A stretch of 64,000 bases of DNA, taken from contig NZ_LWRV01000091.1 of NCBI RefSeq assembly GCF_009372215.1, positions 1-64,000 of the forward strand, written 5' to 3'. Made by a program: the position numbers and the translations under genes. The DNA is from Acinetobacter portensis (lineage in GTDB: Bacteria; Pseudomonadota; Gammaproteobacteria; Pseudomonadales; Moraxellaceae). The notes beneath the pieces were generated by a model that made no database searches, was not told where the DNA came from, and worked only from the letters and a program-made list of their open reading frames with translations. Below, in pieces: positions 19,900 to 29,445 of this stretch. Each line of letters opens with the position of its first letter. Positions within the stretch are counted from its first letter, which is position 1.

Positions 19900-20682
19900 A
19901 TGACTTACCAATATCACGATGAAAGCATTGTCAAAAACTTAGCGGAACATACGACGTTTGTATTCGGTAGCAATATGGCAGGTGAACATAGCTCTGGCGC
20001 TGCAAAAATAGCTTTGGAAAATTTTGGCGCACTAAAAGGCGTTGGTCGTGGATGGTCTGGACAAAGTTTTGCTATTCCAACCATGAATGAGCATTTACAG
20101 CAAATGCCACTGTCACAAATTCAACACTATATTGATGATTTTAAAATCTACTGTAAAAATCATCCTAAAAATAAATACTTCTTAACTTCTATTGGATGCG
20201 GTATTGCAGGCTATACCGTTGAAGAAATTGCACCTATGTTTAAAGGCATTAGCCACAACGTAATTTTCCCTGCATCTTTTCGACCATTTGTAGAAAAAAC
20301 ACTCCCAAAGCTTAATCAAAAATTCTTACATACGCTTTTTAATGAAGAACGTATTTTTTCAGCACAAGAAGATAACTCGATGCTTGATCAGTTAGATTTA
20401 TCTGACAATGAAATCAGCCTAGCGAAAATTATCGTGAATACGCAAATGTACCCAAATGACAGTAATGGTCGTGATCGTAGCTTTGAAATTGAAGATATTT
20501 TGCATAATCTAAAGGCAAAAGCGATTCAATTCCCTGACGCTCTAGAAGCACGTTTTATTATTGGTGGCGCTGTATTGGCAACGCTTGAACTTTATAATAT
20601 CAATGAATCTGATTTTATTGATGCTTGGACGGGTATTCACGAAATTGCACCTCCACGCCCAGCTCATAAAGCAAAAAAATAA
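19900..20682 (+). CDS. Unknown protein with a macro-domain-like N-terminus
   Basis: A 260-aa cytoplasmic protein. Residues 15-130 contain VFGSNMAGEHSSGAAKIA, GQSFAIPT and YFLTSIGCGIAGYTVEEIAPMF. This pattern is found in a widespread bacterial and phage family of unknown role and resembles the phosphoribose-binding loops of macro-like folds. The remaining ~120 residues (from LFNEERIFSAQE) form a second domain that I cannot assign. It has no clear ribosome site, and the start at 19900 is taken for length. It stands alone between uvrB (divergent) and a diguanylate cyclase. ADP-ribose binding or hydrolysis is only a guess from the fold. Confidence 0.7.
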   Translation: MTYQYHDESIVKNLAEHTTFVFGSNMAGEHSSGAAKIALENFGALKGVGRGWSGQSFAIPTMNEHLQQMPLSQIQHYIDDFKIYCKNHPKNKYFLTSIGCGIAGYTVEEIAPMFKGISHNVIFPASFRPFVEKTLPKLNQKFLHTLFNEERIFSAQEDNSMLDQLDLSDNEISLAKIIVNTQMYPNDSNGRDRSFEIEDILHNLKAKAIQFPDALEARFIIGGAVLATLELYNINESDFIDAWTGIHEIAPPRPAHKAKK

Positions 20683-20715
20683 TTTTTAATTTACATAAAA
20701 ATAAAATACCAAGAC

Positions 20716-20750
20716 AAACTGCATACCACCTTATAATAGGTATGCAGTTT
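20716..20750 (+). terminator. Hairpin after macro-like gene
   Basis: A perfect 12-bp stem: AAACTGCATACC (20716-20727) and GGTATGCAGTTT (20739-20750), with an 11-base loop. It lies 34 bases after the stop. The stem is strong but the T-run is short. Confidence 0.6.
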
Positions 20751-20880
20751 AAAAATCGATTAAGACAATAAAAATCATAGATATTTTATAGAGTCCATAT
20801 CATTATTCATTTGTTCTTTTTAATTTTTTAGTGATATATTTCACGTTATTAAAACGTATAAAAATATTAGGTATTTATAA

Positions 20881-22329
20881 ATGGAGATTCTCGATTCTTC
20901 AATTTTTGATTTATCACCAATTCCTTTTTGGCTTGAAGATTTTAGCGAAGTCAAAAATCAATTTGATATTTGGAAAAATGATGGGGTAGAAAACTTAGAG
21001 GACTTCTTAAGAGAAGATATGTCTAGAGTTTTACACTGTGCAAATTTAATCAAAGTCCTTAAAGTAAATCATAAAACTTTAGAGCTTTTTGAAGCAAAAA
21101 ATGTAGATCATCTTCGTGAAAATTTAAGTCAAATTTTTAGCAATGATATGGCAGAAAGCCACATACACGACTTACTAGCTTTGTGGAATAATCAAGCACA
21201 TTTTTCCAATACAGCGGTCAATTATTCATTAACAGGAAAGCGCCTTGATATTCATTTAAGAGGAACTGTTTTACCAGGTCATGAAGATAATTTATCTCTG
21301 ATTTTACTGAGTACAGAAAACATTACCTCTTATCAGGATGCTTGTCGTTTAGAAGCTCACAGTCGTTCGATTGCAGAAGCACGTTTCACCTATTCGCCAA
21401 CATCTTTATGGGTAGAAGATTTTAGCCGTATCAAAACCCGTCTTGATCATTTAAAAGCAATTGGTATAGAAGACTTTGTAACGTTTTTAGATGTACACAA
21501 TGATTTTATTATTGAATGTCTACGTGATATTTCAATTATTGATGTAAACCAAGCGACACTTAATTTATTTGGTGCTTCATCTAAAGATCATTTACTACAA
21601 AATATTTATACCGTATTTGGTCATGAAACATTAAACACCTTCCGCGGGCAACTCATTGAATTATGGAAAGGTAATATTCACCACCAATGTGAAGCTGTAA
21701 ATTATGCGCTAGATGGAAGTATTAGACACGTTCTACTGCAATTTACCATTTTCCCAGGTTTTGAAGATAATTGGAGTATGGCGCAACTTGCGCTTACTGA
21801 TATTACTGCACGTAAAAAAGCTGAAAATTATTTAGAATATTTAGGCAAACATGATGTGCTCACCAAACTTTATAATCGCTCATTTTATAGTTCTGAAATA
21901 AACCGAATTGAACGCAGTACGCTTCGACCTGTTTCTTGTATTTATATTGATATGAATGGGTTAAAAGAAATAAATGATACTCAAGGACACGATGTTGGTG
22001 ATGACTTATTAAGACGTACAGGCGCAATCTTAACTCAACTCATTCACAATACACTTTATAGCGCATCACGTATTGGTGGTGATGAGTTTGTTGTACTTCT
22101 ACCCGGTGCTGATGAAGCGGCATTACAAAGTAGTCTAGATGCGTTACATGAACTCATTCATATAGATAATCAATTTTACTCAACCCAAAAGATTAATTTT
22201 GCAATTGGTTCAGCGTCATCTCAGAACAATGAACGCATAGAAGATATGCTAAAACGTGCAGACAAAGCGATGTACTTACAGAAAAGAGCATTTTACCTCT
22301 CTCTGAAACATGAAAAAGAAAGTGTTTGA
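20881..22329 (+). CDS. Diguanylate cyclase with two tandem PAS-like sensor domains
   Basis: A 482-aa cytoplasmic protein. The C-terminal third is a GGDEF domain with intact active site RIGGDEF (GGDEF at 399-403), expected to make cyclic di-GMP. The RxxD inhibitory site that usually lies five residues before GGDEF is absent (NTLY there). The N-terminus holds two PAS-like units of ~145 residues repeating the same landmarks: FWLEDFS/LWVEDFS, then NHKTLELF/NQATLNLF, then AVNYSLTG/AVNYALDG, then PGHEDN/PGFEDN. No transmembrane segment is visible, so it likely senses a cytosolic signal. A single-gene unit ending at a strong terminator. Confidence 0.88.
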   Translation: MEILDSSIFDLSPIPFWLEDFSEVKNQFDIWKNDGVENLEDFLREDMSRVLHCANLIKVLKVNHKTLELFEAKNVDHLRENLSQIFSNDMAESHIHDLLALWNNQAHFSNTAVNYSLTGKRLDIHLRGTVLPGHEDNLSLILLSTENITSYQDACRLEAHSRSIAEARFTYSPTSLWVEDFSRIKTRLDHLKAIGIEDFVTFLDVHNDFIIECLRDISIIDVNQATLNLFGASSKDHLLQNIYTVFGHETLNTFRGQLIELWKGNIHHQCEAVNYALDGSIRHVLLQFTIFPGFEDNWSMAQLALTDITARKKAENYLEYLGKHDVLTKLYNRSFYSSEINRIERSTLRPVSCIYIDMNGLKEINDTQGHDVGDDLLRRTGAILTQLIHNTLYSASRIGGDEFVVLLPGADEAALQSSLDALHELIHIDNQFYSTQKINFAIGSASSQNNERIEDMLKRADKAMYLQKRAFYLSLKHEKESV

Positions 22330-22340
22330 AAATTGAATAT

Positions 22341-22369
22341 AAAAATAGGTGCTTATAGCACCTATTTTT
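22341..22369. terminator. Bidirectional terminator between cyclase gene and small gene
   Basis: AAAAATAGGTGC (22341-22352), loop TTATA, GCACCTATTTTT (22358-22369). It serves the convergent pair. Confidence 0.87.
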
Positions 22370-22371
22370 AA

Positions 22372-22554
22372 TTAGCGTTTACCCATTGAACGACGTGTCC
22401 CACGCGGAGGCATCCACGTACGATCTGCATAAGGTTGCGGTTTTGGACGTAAATCCTCTACTTCTTCATCTGCATTTTTAGCGTCATTCGCTTCTTTGAT
22501 AGGAAAAGGTAGCTTTACCATGGGCTTTTTCTTGGGAGTATTTTGGGTGCTCAT
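22372..22554 (-). CDS. Small basic/acidic hypothetical protein
   Basis: A conserved-looking 60-aa protein that I cannot assign. I prefer the ATG at 22554 over an in-frame GTG at 22563. It is low-complexity and likely disordered: a Lys/Pro-rich start (PKKKPMVKLPFP), an acidic middle (NADEEVEDL) and an Arg/Pro/Trp-rich end (RTWMPPRGTRRSMGKR). The C-terminal cluster of positive charge could contact nucleic acid or a protein partner, which is inference. The terminator directly after the stop and the regular codon use support it as a real gene. The spacer to the divergent aminotransferase gene (about 220 bases) must hold both promoters. Confidence 0.6.
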   Translation of the reverse strand: MSTQNTPKKKPMVKLPFPIKEANDAKNADEEVEDLRPKPQPYADRTWMPPRGTRRSMGKR

Positions 22555-22775
22555 TAGATTCACTCAATTATAACTGTACATATTGTACGGAATTTTTAAA
22601 AACTGTGCGACCCCTTCCCCCTAAAAGCCACAATCATTTCCTTAGACTTCAACGAAGTTCATCATATTTTTAATTTTTTTATGATTTTGTAAAAATTATG
22701 TACGCCTAATGGCTTCATTTTAGGATAAGATAATATGCTTTATATTTTTTAAACCCCATAAGAAGGAATACTGCC

Positions 22776-24002
22776 GTGGACGTACGTCTCTCTGATCGTG
22801 TAAATGCCATCAAACCGTCCCCTACACTAGCTGTTACCAATAAAGCTGCTGAATTAAAAGCTGCGGGTAAAAATGTTATTGGCTTAGGTGCGGGTGAACC
22901 GGATTTCGATACACCGCAACACATCAAAGATGCAGCAATTGCAGCAATCAATAATGGTTTCACAAAATACACGGCTGTTGACGGTACGCCAGGTCTTAAA
23001 AAAGCAATTATTGCTAAATTTAAACGTGACAATAACCTTGACTATGCTGCAAACCAAATTTTGGTTTCTTGTGGTGGTAAACAATCATTCTTTAACTTAG
23101 CTTTAGCTTTGTTAAACAAAGGTGATGAAGTTATTATTCCTGCTCCATTCTGGGTAAGCTATCCAGATATGGTAATCATCGCTGAAGGCGTGCCTGTTAT
23201 TGTAAAATGTGGTGAAGAACAACGCTTCAAAATCACACCAGCTCAATTAGAAGCTGCAATTACTGACAAAACACGTTTGGTTGTTTTAAACAGCCCTTCT
23301 AACCCGACTGGTATGATCTACACGAAAGCTGAATTAGAAGCTTTGGCTGAAGTTCTTCGTAAATACCCAGAAGTTTATATCGCTTCTGATGATATGTACG
23401 AACCAATCCGTTGGGATGATGAATTCTACAACATCGCAACTGTTGCACCAGACCTTTACGACCGTACAATCGTTCTTAACGGTGTATCAAAAGCCTATGC
23501 AATGACTGGCTGGCGTATTGGCTATGCAGCGGGTCCTGCAAAACTTATTGGTGCAATGAAAAAAATCCAATCTCAATCTACTTCAAACCCAACTTCAATT
23601 TCGCAAGTTGCTGCTGAAGCTGCATTGAATGGTCCTCAAGATGTTCTTGAGCCAATGATTGAAGCATTCAAACGTCGTCATGACTTAGTTGTAAATGGCT
23701 TAAATGCAATCAACGGTATTTCTTGCTTACCTGCTGATGGTGCATTCTATGCATACGCAAATATCCGTCCGTTAATTCGTGCGAAAGGTTTAAAATCTTG
23801 CACAGAATTCTCTGAATGGTTATTGGAAGAAACTGGTGTTGCTGTAGTTCCTGGCGATGCATTTGGTTTAGGCGGTTTCATGCGTATTTCTTATGCAACT
23901 GCTGACGAAGTTCTTGTTGATGCACTTGCTCGTATCAAAAAAGCTGCTGATTCAATTGAAGGCGTAGACGCTGCGATTGCTTCAATTGCTGCTGAAAAAT
24001 AA
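22776..24002 (+). CDS. aspC: Aspartate aminotransferase (class I PLP)
   Basis: A 408-aa class I aminotransferase of the Ib type that exchanges amino groups between aspartate and 2-oxoglutarate. Visible landmarks are GAGEPDFDTP near 40, the cofactor-contact NSPSNPTG near 175, DDMYEPI and the Schiff-base lysine in NGVSKAYAMTGWRIGYAAGP (K about 248). The GTG start at 22776 is fixed by AAGGA about eight bases upstream. Some relatives also act on prephenate or aromatic amino acids, so substrate range is open. A monocistronic unit with a strong terminator. The gene symbol is by family, not proven orthology. Confidence 0.9.
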   Translation: MDVRLSDRVNAIKPSPTLAVTNKAAELKAAGKNVIGLGAGEPDFDTPQHIKDAAIAAINNGFTKYTAVDGTPGLKKAIIAKFKRDNNLDYAANQILVSCGGKQSFFNLALALLNKGDEVIIPAPFWVSYPDMVIIAEGVPVIVKCGEEQRFKITPAQLEAAITDKTRLVVLNSPSNPTGMIYTKAELEALAEVLRKYPEVYIASDDMYEPIRWDDEFYNIATVAPDLYDRTIVLNGVSKAYAMTGWRIGYAAGPAKLIGAMKKIQSQSTSNPTSISQVAAEAALNGPQDVLEPMIEAFKRRHDLVVNGLNAINGISCLPADGAFYAYANIRPLIRAKGLKSCTEFSEWLLEETGVAVVPGDAFGLGGFMRISYATADEVLVDALARIKKAADSIEGVDAAIASIAAEK

Positions 24003-24023
24003 TCTGGATTAACAACAGATTTA

Positions 24024-24052
24024 AAAAAACCCGCGTTCTTCGCGGGTTTTTT
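24024..24052 (+). terminator. Terminator after aminotransferase gene
   Basis: Left arm ending CCCGCG (24024-24035), loop TTCTT, right arm CGCGGG plus T-run (24041-24052). It lies 21 bases after the stop. Confidence 0.9.
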
Positions 24053-24208
24053 ATTACATATATGAATCAGATAAACATGTGCTGAATTACATTTTCACAA
24101 CTCAGTGTCATCACTCATATTCTATAATTCTAAGAACAGTAAACCTCTTTTATCAATCATAAAATGAAAAAACCTTAATAAATAACATTAAATAAGAAGG
24201 ATATAACA

Positions 24209-24754
24209 ATGATCTTAAATAAAAATAATCTTAAAATTTTAATACTTGGCACATTAATTGGCGGAATTATAAGTTCATTGGTGAAATGGGGTAGCGAAGT
24301 TAATATGCCCCCTCGTATGCAAGGTGATATTTCCCCTCCTGCTGCACATATAGATGCTTGGCTTGGTCCCTTAGGTTTCCATTCAAATAGCTTAGATTAT
24401 ATCTATCAAGGACATACTATTTCTGGTGCAGTCACTTTATATCATTGGTTATTTAGCTTTGCCTTTGTGTTTATATATATTTTAATTTCAGCTTATTGGC
24501 CTAAAATTCGTATGGCTTATGGTGCGCTATACGGTCTTATTATTACTGTTGTCATGCATGGCTTTCTTATTCCTGCTCTAGGTTTTCGAAATCCTATTTA
24601 TGCAAATGGTGAAAAAGGTTGGCTATGGAATTTAAACTCAGCTGAATTATGGAGCGAAATTATTGGACATATTTACTGGGCTGTATCGATTGAGATCTGC
24701 CTCGTTTTTGTATTAGCTTTGGCTGCAAAACCGATTCGTGGTTATTGGACATAA
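24209..24754 (+). CDS. YagU-family inner-membrane protein (DUF1440)
   Basis: A 181-aa protein with about four transmembrane segments (near 10-25, 77-97, 104-122 and 150-172). The family is recognised from GGIISSLVKWGSEVNMPPR and the PPAAHIDAWLG segment. E. coli YagU is tied to acid resistance, but the molecular role is unknown. AGAAGGA precedes the ATG by about eight bases. It is a single gene between two terminators, convergent with rapA. Confidence 0.82.
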   Translation: MILNKNNLKILILGTLIGGIISSLVKWGSEVNMPPRMQGDISPPAAHIDAWLGPLGFHSNSLDYIYQGHTISGAVTLYHWLFSFAFVFIYILISAYWPKIRMAYGALYGLIITVVMHGFLIPALGFRNPIYANGEKGWLWNLNSAELWSEIIGHIYWAVSIEICLVFVLALAAKPIRGYWT

Positions 24755-24769
24755 TTTATACTTTTCAAT

Positions 24770-24795
24770 AAAAAAGCACCCGAAGGTGCTTTTTT
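24770..24795. terminator. Bidirectional terminator between yagU-like gene and rapA
   Basis: AAAAAAGCACC (24770-24780), loop CGAA, GGTGCTTTTTT (24785-24795). Confidence 0.88.
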
Positions 24796-24812
24796 TAAAC
24801 TCTTTATTTTAC

Positions 24813-27641
24813 TTATGGTTTTACAACAACCATCACTTGAATAGCTTCTGGTGTTACCGCTAAACCATCTAACAAGCTAATTCCTTCTTTTTGGAATTTT
24901 TGTAGACGTGCAATTTCATCTTCACGAATGCTTGGATTAAATTGTTTTAAGTAAGTTAAACGGTCAATTTCATATTGCCATTTATTACCATACACTTCTT
25001 TCGCTTGTTGCTTGAAGTTCGGCAAAGCTGATTTTGCAATTTCTAATGCTTGAGCATAGCGTGTTTCAATAATTTCATGACGCGCTTTCACAACTTGACG
25101 GCAGCTATTACCATCTAAATGATGTAAATAAGGTTTTAAAATTTCAGGTGCAATTTTTTGCGATAAATCCTGACCTTTTTCACTTAATAATACACGTACC
25201 AATTGTTGCGGTAAGCTTGATGGCAAATTCAATGCTTTTGGCGCAACAACATCTACCTTGAACCATACTTCAATAAGTACCGAACCTTGCGGTAAAGCCG
25301 CAGATTTAAGTACAGCAACGTTTGTACTACCAAAACCTTGTGTGCTGATCATTTCCATTACGCTTTCAGTAAATGGATGTTCTAGCGTTAAGTATTGTGC
25401 ATCTTCACGAATTTGCGCTTGATCACGGTAGAACGTAGCCGTCATACCCTCTTCATCAAGTGTAATTCCTTGAACTTGCATTTGGTCTGTTGGTTTGATG
25501 ATAACCGTACCGTTGCTTTGCTCATCAAAATCGATGTTTGTAGATGCCATAAAGCGCTTCATAAACATCGGCAAAGTTGTATTGTCATCATAATCTTCAA
25601 GTGCAGTCACAATTTCTTGTGCAACAATTGGACGGCAAGAGTTATATTCAAGCAAACGGTCACGACCATTTTGAAGTTCAGCTTCTAAAGCTTCACGCTG
25701 AACCACAACCGCTTCAAGTAACTCTTCAAACTTTTGCCCCATATCTGCAAGCAAACAATCTTTTAAATCTACAATAAAGTTTTCTTGTAGTGTTTGCGCC
25801 GTTGGTGAAATATTACCAAAGATATTTAAAGCTTCGTTGTACCAACGGAACATACGTTCTTGTGCTGTACCTAACAAATAAGGCACATGAATTTGAATAC
25901 GGTTTTCTTGACCAATACGGTCTAAACGACCAATACGTTGTTCAAGTACATCTGGGTTTGCAGGTAAGTCGAATAAAATTAAGTCAGATGCAAATTGGAA
26001 GTTACGACCTTCTGAACCAATTTCCGAACATAATAGAATTTGAGCGCCATACGAGTCTTCTGCGAAATATGCAGCAGCTTGGTCACGCTCTAAAAGACTC
26101 ATGCCTTCATGGAACATTGCAGTACGAATACCCGCATGAATACGAAGTGCATTTTCTAAAGCTTCAACGACTGGGCCACTACGTGCAATAAGCAACACTT
26201 TTTTGTGCTTTAACTGCGTACGAAGCATTTCCATAATCCACGAAACACGTGGATCAGTTTCCATCCAAGCACCGTCTAATTGTGCTTCTTCAGGCCACAT
26301 TTGTTCACGTAATTTACCATCTTTAGACCATTTTTCTGGTGCAGGTAAAGGTGCTGGCTGACAATCACGACCAGGGAAGCCTTGAATTGCTTCACGTGTA
26401 TTACGGAATAAAACACGACCTGTGCCATGACGATCTAATAATTCATGAATCGCACGGAAACGTTGTTCAGGGTTATCTTCAATGCGACGACCCAACAATG
26501 CTTCAAGTGCAACCAAATGTGCTTCTTCTAAAGCAAGATCAGACATCAACACTTCAGCAATTTTCGCTGTTTGTTGATATTGCTCTTCTTCATCTAAGAA
26601 GCGATCTAGAGAATTAAAACGTTGCGGATCGAGTAAACGTAAACGAGCAAAGTGTGATTCCACACCAAGTTGTTCAGGTGTTGCAGTAAGAAGTAATACA
26701 CCCGCAGTTTGTTGAGCAAGTTCTTCAACTAAGTCGTAACGATCGTTACCACCATCTTCTTCGCTCCACATCAAATGATGTGCTTCATCGACAACAAGAA
26801 GGTCAAAACCTGCTTCCATTGCTTGCTCACGCAAATCGTCATGGTCAATCATTAAATCGACACTTGCGATAATGCATTGTTCTGTCAAGAATGGGTTTAA
26901 ATCTGGGTCATGTTCTTTAATAGACGCAGTACGTGTTAAATCGAACAATGAAAATTGAAGATTGAAACGACGACGCATTTCAATCATCCACTGATATTGC
27001 AGTGAATCTGGCACTAAAATCAGGATACGTTCAGAACGACCTGTTTTAAGTTGTTGATGAATGATTAGACCTGCTTCAATGGTTTTACCCAAGCCTACTT
27101 CATCTGCAAGTAAAACACGTGGTGCAAAACGCTGACCCACTTCATGTGCAATATAAAGTTGATGCGGAATAAGACCAACACGTGAACCAATCATGCCGCG
27201 TAATGGGCTAGATTTCATGTTCGCTTGCATCAATAAAGATTCAATTCGTAAGTCGTACCATTCTTTATAATCGATTTGGCTTGCAAGTAAGCGCTCTAAA
27301 GGCTTAGATAACTGAATGCTTGCACCAATACGTGTTTCATTTAAAGACTTACGTTCTTCCGTTCCATCTTCAAGCGTACGATTCACATTATAACGAATGA
27401 CACCATTACGATCTTCAAGAGAATCCACAATCCACGTTGTGCCTTCTTGATCCATCACTTCATCTTTAGCTTTAAAGATAATACGAGATAAAGGCGCATT
27501 GCTCCGTGCATACACACGAGTTTCATCACTTTTGGGGAATAAAATGCTGACCGATCGCTCATCTACATCAATAAGAACTCCTAAACCAAGTTCTGTTTCT
27601 GTGTCTGAAAGCCAACGTTGACCAATAGCAAACTGCTGCAA
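24813..27641 (-). CDS. rapA: RNA polymerase-associated ATPase RapA
   Basis: SWI2/SNF2-type ATPase of 942 aa (E. coli 968) that binds RNA polymerase and helps it recycle. An N-terminal Tudor-like region (IGQRWLSDTETELGLGVL) comes first. The helicase core follows with Walker A LADEVGLGKTIEAGL, box II VVDEAHHLMW and SEIGSEGRNFQF; the RIGRLDRIGQ motif completes it. The remaining ~350 residues are the RapA C-terminal domain. The start is TTG at 27641, supported by AGGTGG about seven bases upstream. Alternative starts further in would cut the Tudor-like domain. Confidence 0.96.
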   Translation of the reverse strand: MQQFAIGQRWLSDTETELGLGVLIDVDERSVSILFPKSDETRVYARSNAPLSRIIFKAKDEVMDQEGTTWIVDSLEDRNGVIRYNVNRTLEDGTEERKSLNETRIGASIQLSKPLERLLASQIDYKEWYDLRIESLLMQANMKSSPLRGMIGSRVGLIPHQLYIAHEVGQRFAPRVLLADEVGLGKTIEAGLIIHQQLKTGRSERILILVPDSLQYQWMIEMRRRFNLQFSLFDLTRTASIKEHDPDLNPFLTEQCIIASVDLMIDHDDLREQAMEAGFDLLVVDEAHHLMWSEEDGGNDRYDLVEELAQQTAGVLLLTATPEQLGVESHFARLRLLDPQRFNSLDRFLDEEEQYQQTAKIAEVLMSDLALEEAHLVALEALLGRRIEDNPEQRFRAIHELLDRHGTGRVLFRNTREAIQGFPGRDCQPAPLPAPEKWSKDGKLREQMWPEEAQLDGAWMETDPRVSWIMEMLRTQLKHKKVLLIARSGPVVEALENALRIHAGIRTAMFHEGMSLLERDQAAAYFAEDSYGAQILLCSEIGSEGRNFQFASDLILFDLPANPDVLEQRIGRLDRIGQENRIQIHVPYLLGTAQERMFRWYNEALNIFGNISPTAQTLQENFIVDLKDCLLADMGQKFEELLEAVVVQREALEAELQNGRDRLLEYNSCRPIVAQEIVTALEDYDDNTTLPMFMKRFMASTNIDFDEQSNGTVIIKPTDQMQVQGITLDEEGMTATFYRDQAQIREDAQYLTLEHPFTESVMEMISTQGFGSTNVAVLKSAALPQGSVLIEVWFKVDVVAPKALNLPSSLPQQLVRVLLSEKGQDLSQKIAPEILKPYLHHLDGNSCRQVVKARHEIIETRYAQALEIAKSALPNFKQQAKEVYGNKWQYEIDRLTYLKQFNPSIREDEIARLQKFQKEGISLLDGLAVTPEAIQVMVVVKP

Positions 27642-27794
27642 TTTTTTCCACCTTTATCTAAGAAGTTAGGATGTGTTTTTCATTCAATACCATTGATTAG
27701 CATTTGACCAAAAAACAACACCTTTAAGCAATATATTTTGACATAAAGCCCACCAAAAAGTGAGCTAAATTAAATCTCTTGAAACACTTTCACC

Positions 27795-28439
27795 CTAAAA
27801 AGGGACTGCACAATAAAACTCAACAGATTGTTCTGTTTTAGGATGATGAAAGCTTAATTTTTCCGCATGTAAACATAAACGTGGCGAAAGCTGTTGTTGC
27901 TCTGGCGTTGCATATAAGGTATCTCCAATAATTGGATGACCTAAATATTGCATATGTACACGGAGTTGATGAGAACGACCTGTAATTGGCGTAAGTTGAA
28001 CGCGCGTTACATCTTGTCCTTGAATTTGAAAATGTTCAGTTGCCTGCCAATGTGTTAAAGCAGGTTTATTATGAGATGGTTCTGCAATATGCAATGGCGG
28101 TCTAGATGGATCATAAATGACTGGAACATCTACCGTTCCCTCATCTTCTAAATGACCTGCAACAATGGCTTGATAAATTTTTGAAGTTTGACGTTCTTGA
28201 AATTGGCGTGAAATGCGGTTTTGTCCGAATTTCGATAAACCAAAGACTAAAATACCTGAAGTATCTCGATCTAAACGATGAATAAGCAAAGTATTCGGTT
28301 CTACTGCAAGTAAACGATTGATCACACAATCTTGTAAATCTGGTGTTTTCCCAGGAACAGTGAGTATCCCTTCTGGCTTATGAATCACCATGAAATCTTC
28401 ATCACGATGAATCAGGTGTTCGGTTAGAAAATTACTCAA
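27795..28439 (-). CDS. rluA: RluA-family pseudouridine synthase
   Basis: A 214-aa pseudouridine synthase with the RluA motif HRLDRDTSGILVF, whose Asp is the catalytic residue. GRSHQLRVHMQYLGHPIIGD is the second conserved block. There is no S4 domain, which fits the short RluA type that modifies 23S rRNA U746 and tRNA U32 in E. coli. The exact target here is inferred. The start is a TTG at 28439 with GGAA upstream; no nearby ATG gives a normal N-terminus. It ends 154 bases upstream of rapA on the same strand and may be read through into it. Confidence 0.88.
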   Translation of the reverse strand: MSNFLTEHLIHRDEDFMVIHKPEGILTVPGKTPDLQDCVINRLLAVEPNTLLIHRLDRDTSGILVFGLSKFGQNRISRQFQERQTSKIYQAIVAGHLEDEGTVDVPVIYDPSRPPLHIAEPSHNKPALTHWQATEHFQIQGQDVTRVQLTPITGRSHQLRVHMQYLGHPIIGDTLYATPEQQQLSPRLCLHAEKLSFHHPKTEQSVEFYCAVPF

Positions 28440-28572
28440 GTTTCAATTCCAAGCTGATCACGAAAACAAGCGAGCAATGATAAGAATCTTAACTATAAAA
28501 TACAATGTTCAAAGCGTTAATAACCGACGAAATTTCCGATTTAGCCAAATTAAATTTTCAATTTGTGTTTTT

Positions 28573-29277
28573 TTAATGCGGATTCACTAAATAATTCATT
28601 AGGCTTGCAAGCGTTAAGTCAGGTTTAAAATCTTCGTAACGAATATTTGAACCATTTACGCGCCACAATTCAACCAAACTGACTATAGAAACAGAGTTTA
28701 ACCCATAACTGCTTAAATATTGATTCGGATCTATTTCTAAAGGCTCTATATCTAAGGCTTCGGCAATTGCCAATAAAATACCTTTGCTCGACAGAATAAA
28801 TTCTTTAGGCGCACTTAATGACCACAAACGCAATAAATTATACGTGTTTATATGATGGATTTTTTGCTTTGAAATGCTTTCAATCCATTGAATATGTTGT
28901 TCAATATTCGTAAGCAAAATTGCATCATCTATTACACAAATATTTTCAGTGACTGAATTTAGATATTCGAGTAATTGTTTGGCTTGCGCTGAAATTTTAC
29001 CTGTCACGATAAGCTGTTTTCTTAGACTAAGTTGTTCGCCCAACAACATCATGCCTTGCATCATTTCATTTGCGCTTAAAGATACGACTGGAATATCTAA
29101 AGCTTTGGCTTTTTTCATCAACACATTGAAATGCTGATTTAATTCTGAATTTTGAAAATCATTTTCTTGCTGTAATTCATTTAAACCCAAAAGAAGTAAA
29201 ACACTTTCTGTAGATGATAATGCCCATTTGGCTTGGCTCGCGTCGAGTTGAATTTTCTTTGGGAGTGGATAGAACAT
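28573..29277 (-). CDS. EntB-like protein: degenerate isochorismatase domain plus aryl-carrier domain
   Basis: A 234-aa protein laid out like EntB/BasF. Residues 1-155 follow the isochorismatase fold (YPLPKK start, VLLLLGLNEL, DIPVVSLSAN, NICVIDDAI), but the catalytic Asp of the HDMQ motif is missing (GLNE there), so it should be inactive. Residues 165-232 form a carrier domain with the phosphopantetheine serine in SYGLNSVSIV (S195). Siderophore carrier proteins present aryl groups to NRPS enzymes, but no NRPS or salicylate/DHB genes are in the window. The ribosome site is weak. It could be an orphan carrier serving a remote cluster, or a relic. Confidence 0.72.
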   Translation of the reverse strand: MFYPLPKKIQLDASQAKWALSSTESVLLLLGLNELQQENDFQNSELNQHFNVLMKKAKALDIPVVSLSANEMMQGMMLLGEQLSLRKQLIVTGKISAQAKQLLEYLNSVTENICVIDDAILLTNIEQHIQWIESISKQKIHHINTYNLLRLWSLSAPKEFILSSKGILLAIAEALDIEPLEIDPNQYLSSYGLNSVSIVSLVELWRVNGSNIRYEDFKPDLTLASLMNYLVNPH

Positions 29278-29445
29278 TGAAGAGCAATTTCATGTGATTT
29301 AAAGAATTATACAAATGAAAGATTTTTTGAGGTAGTTTTCAACCATAAAAATATGATCAAACAAAAAAATATTTATTTCGCTCAATTTAATCACATGATT
29401 TTATTAAGGCTGTATAAATTGATCTTTATTAATCTTTTCAGGTGT

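Noticed and set aside
25395-26617. Several plus-strand frames of 66-133 aa across rapA
   Set aside because: They are antisense to a full-length RapA with intact motifs, and none has a ribosome site or a family-like sequence.
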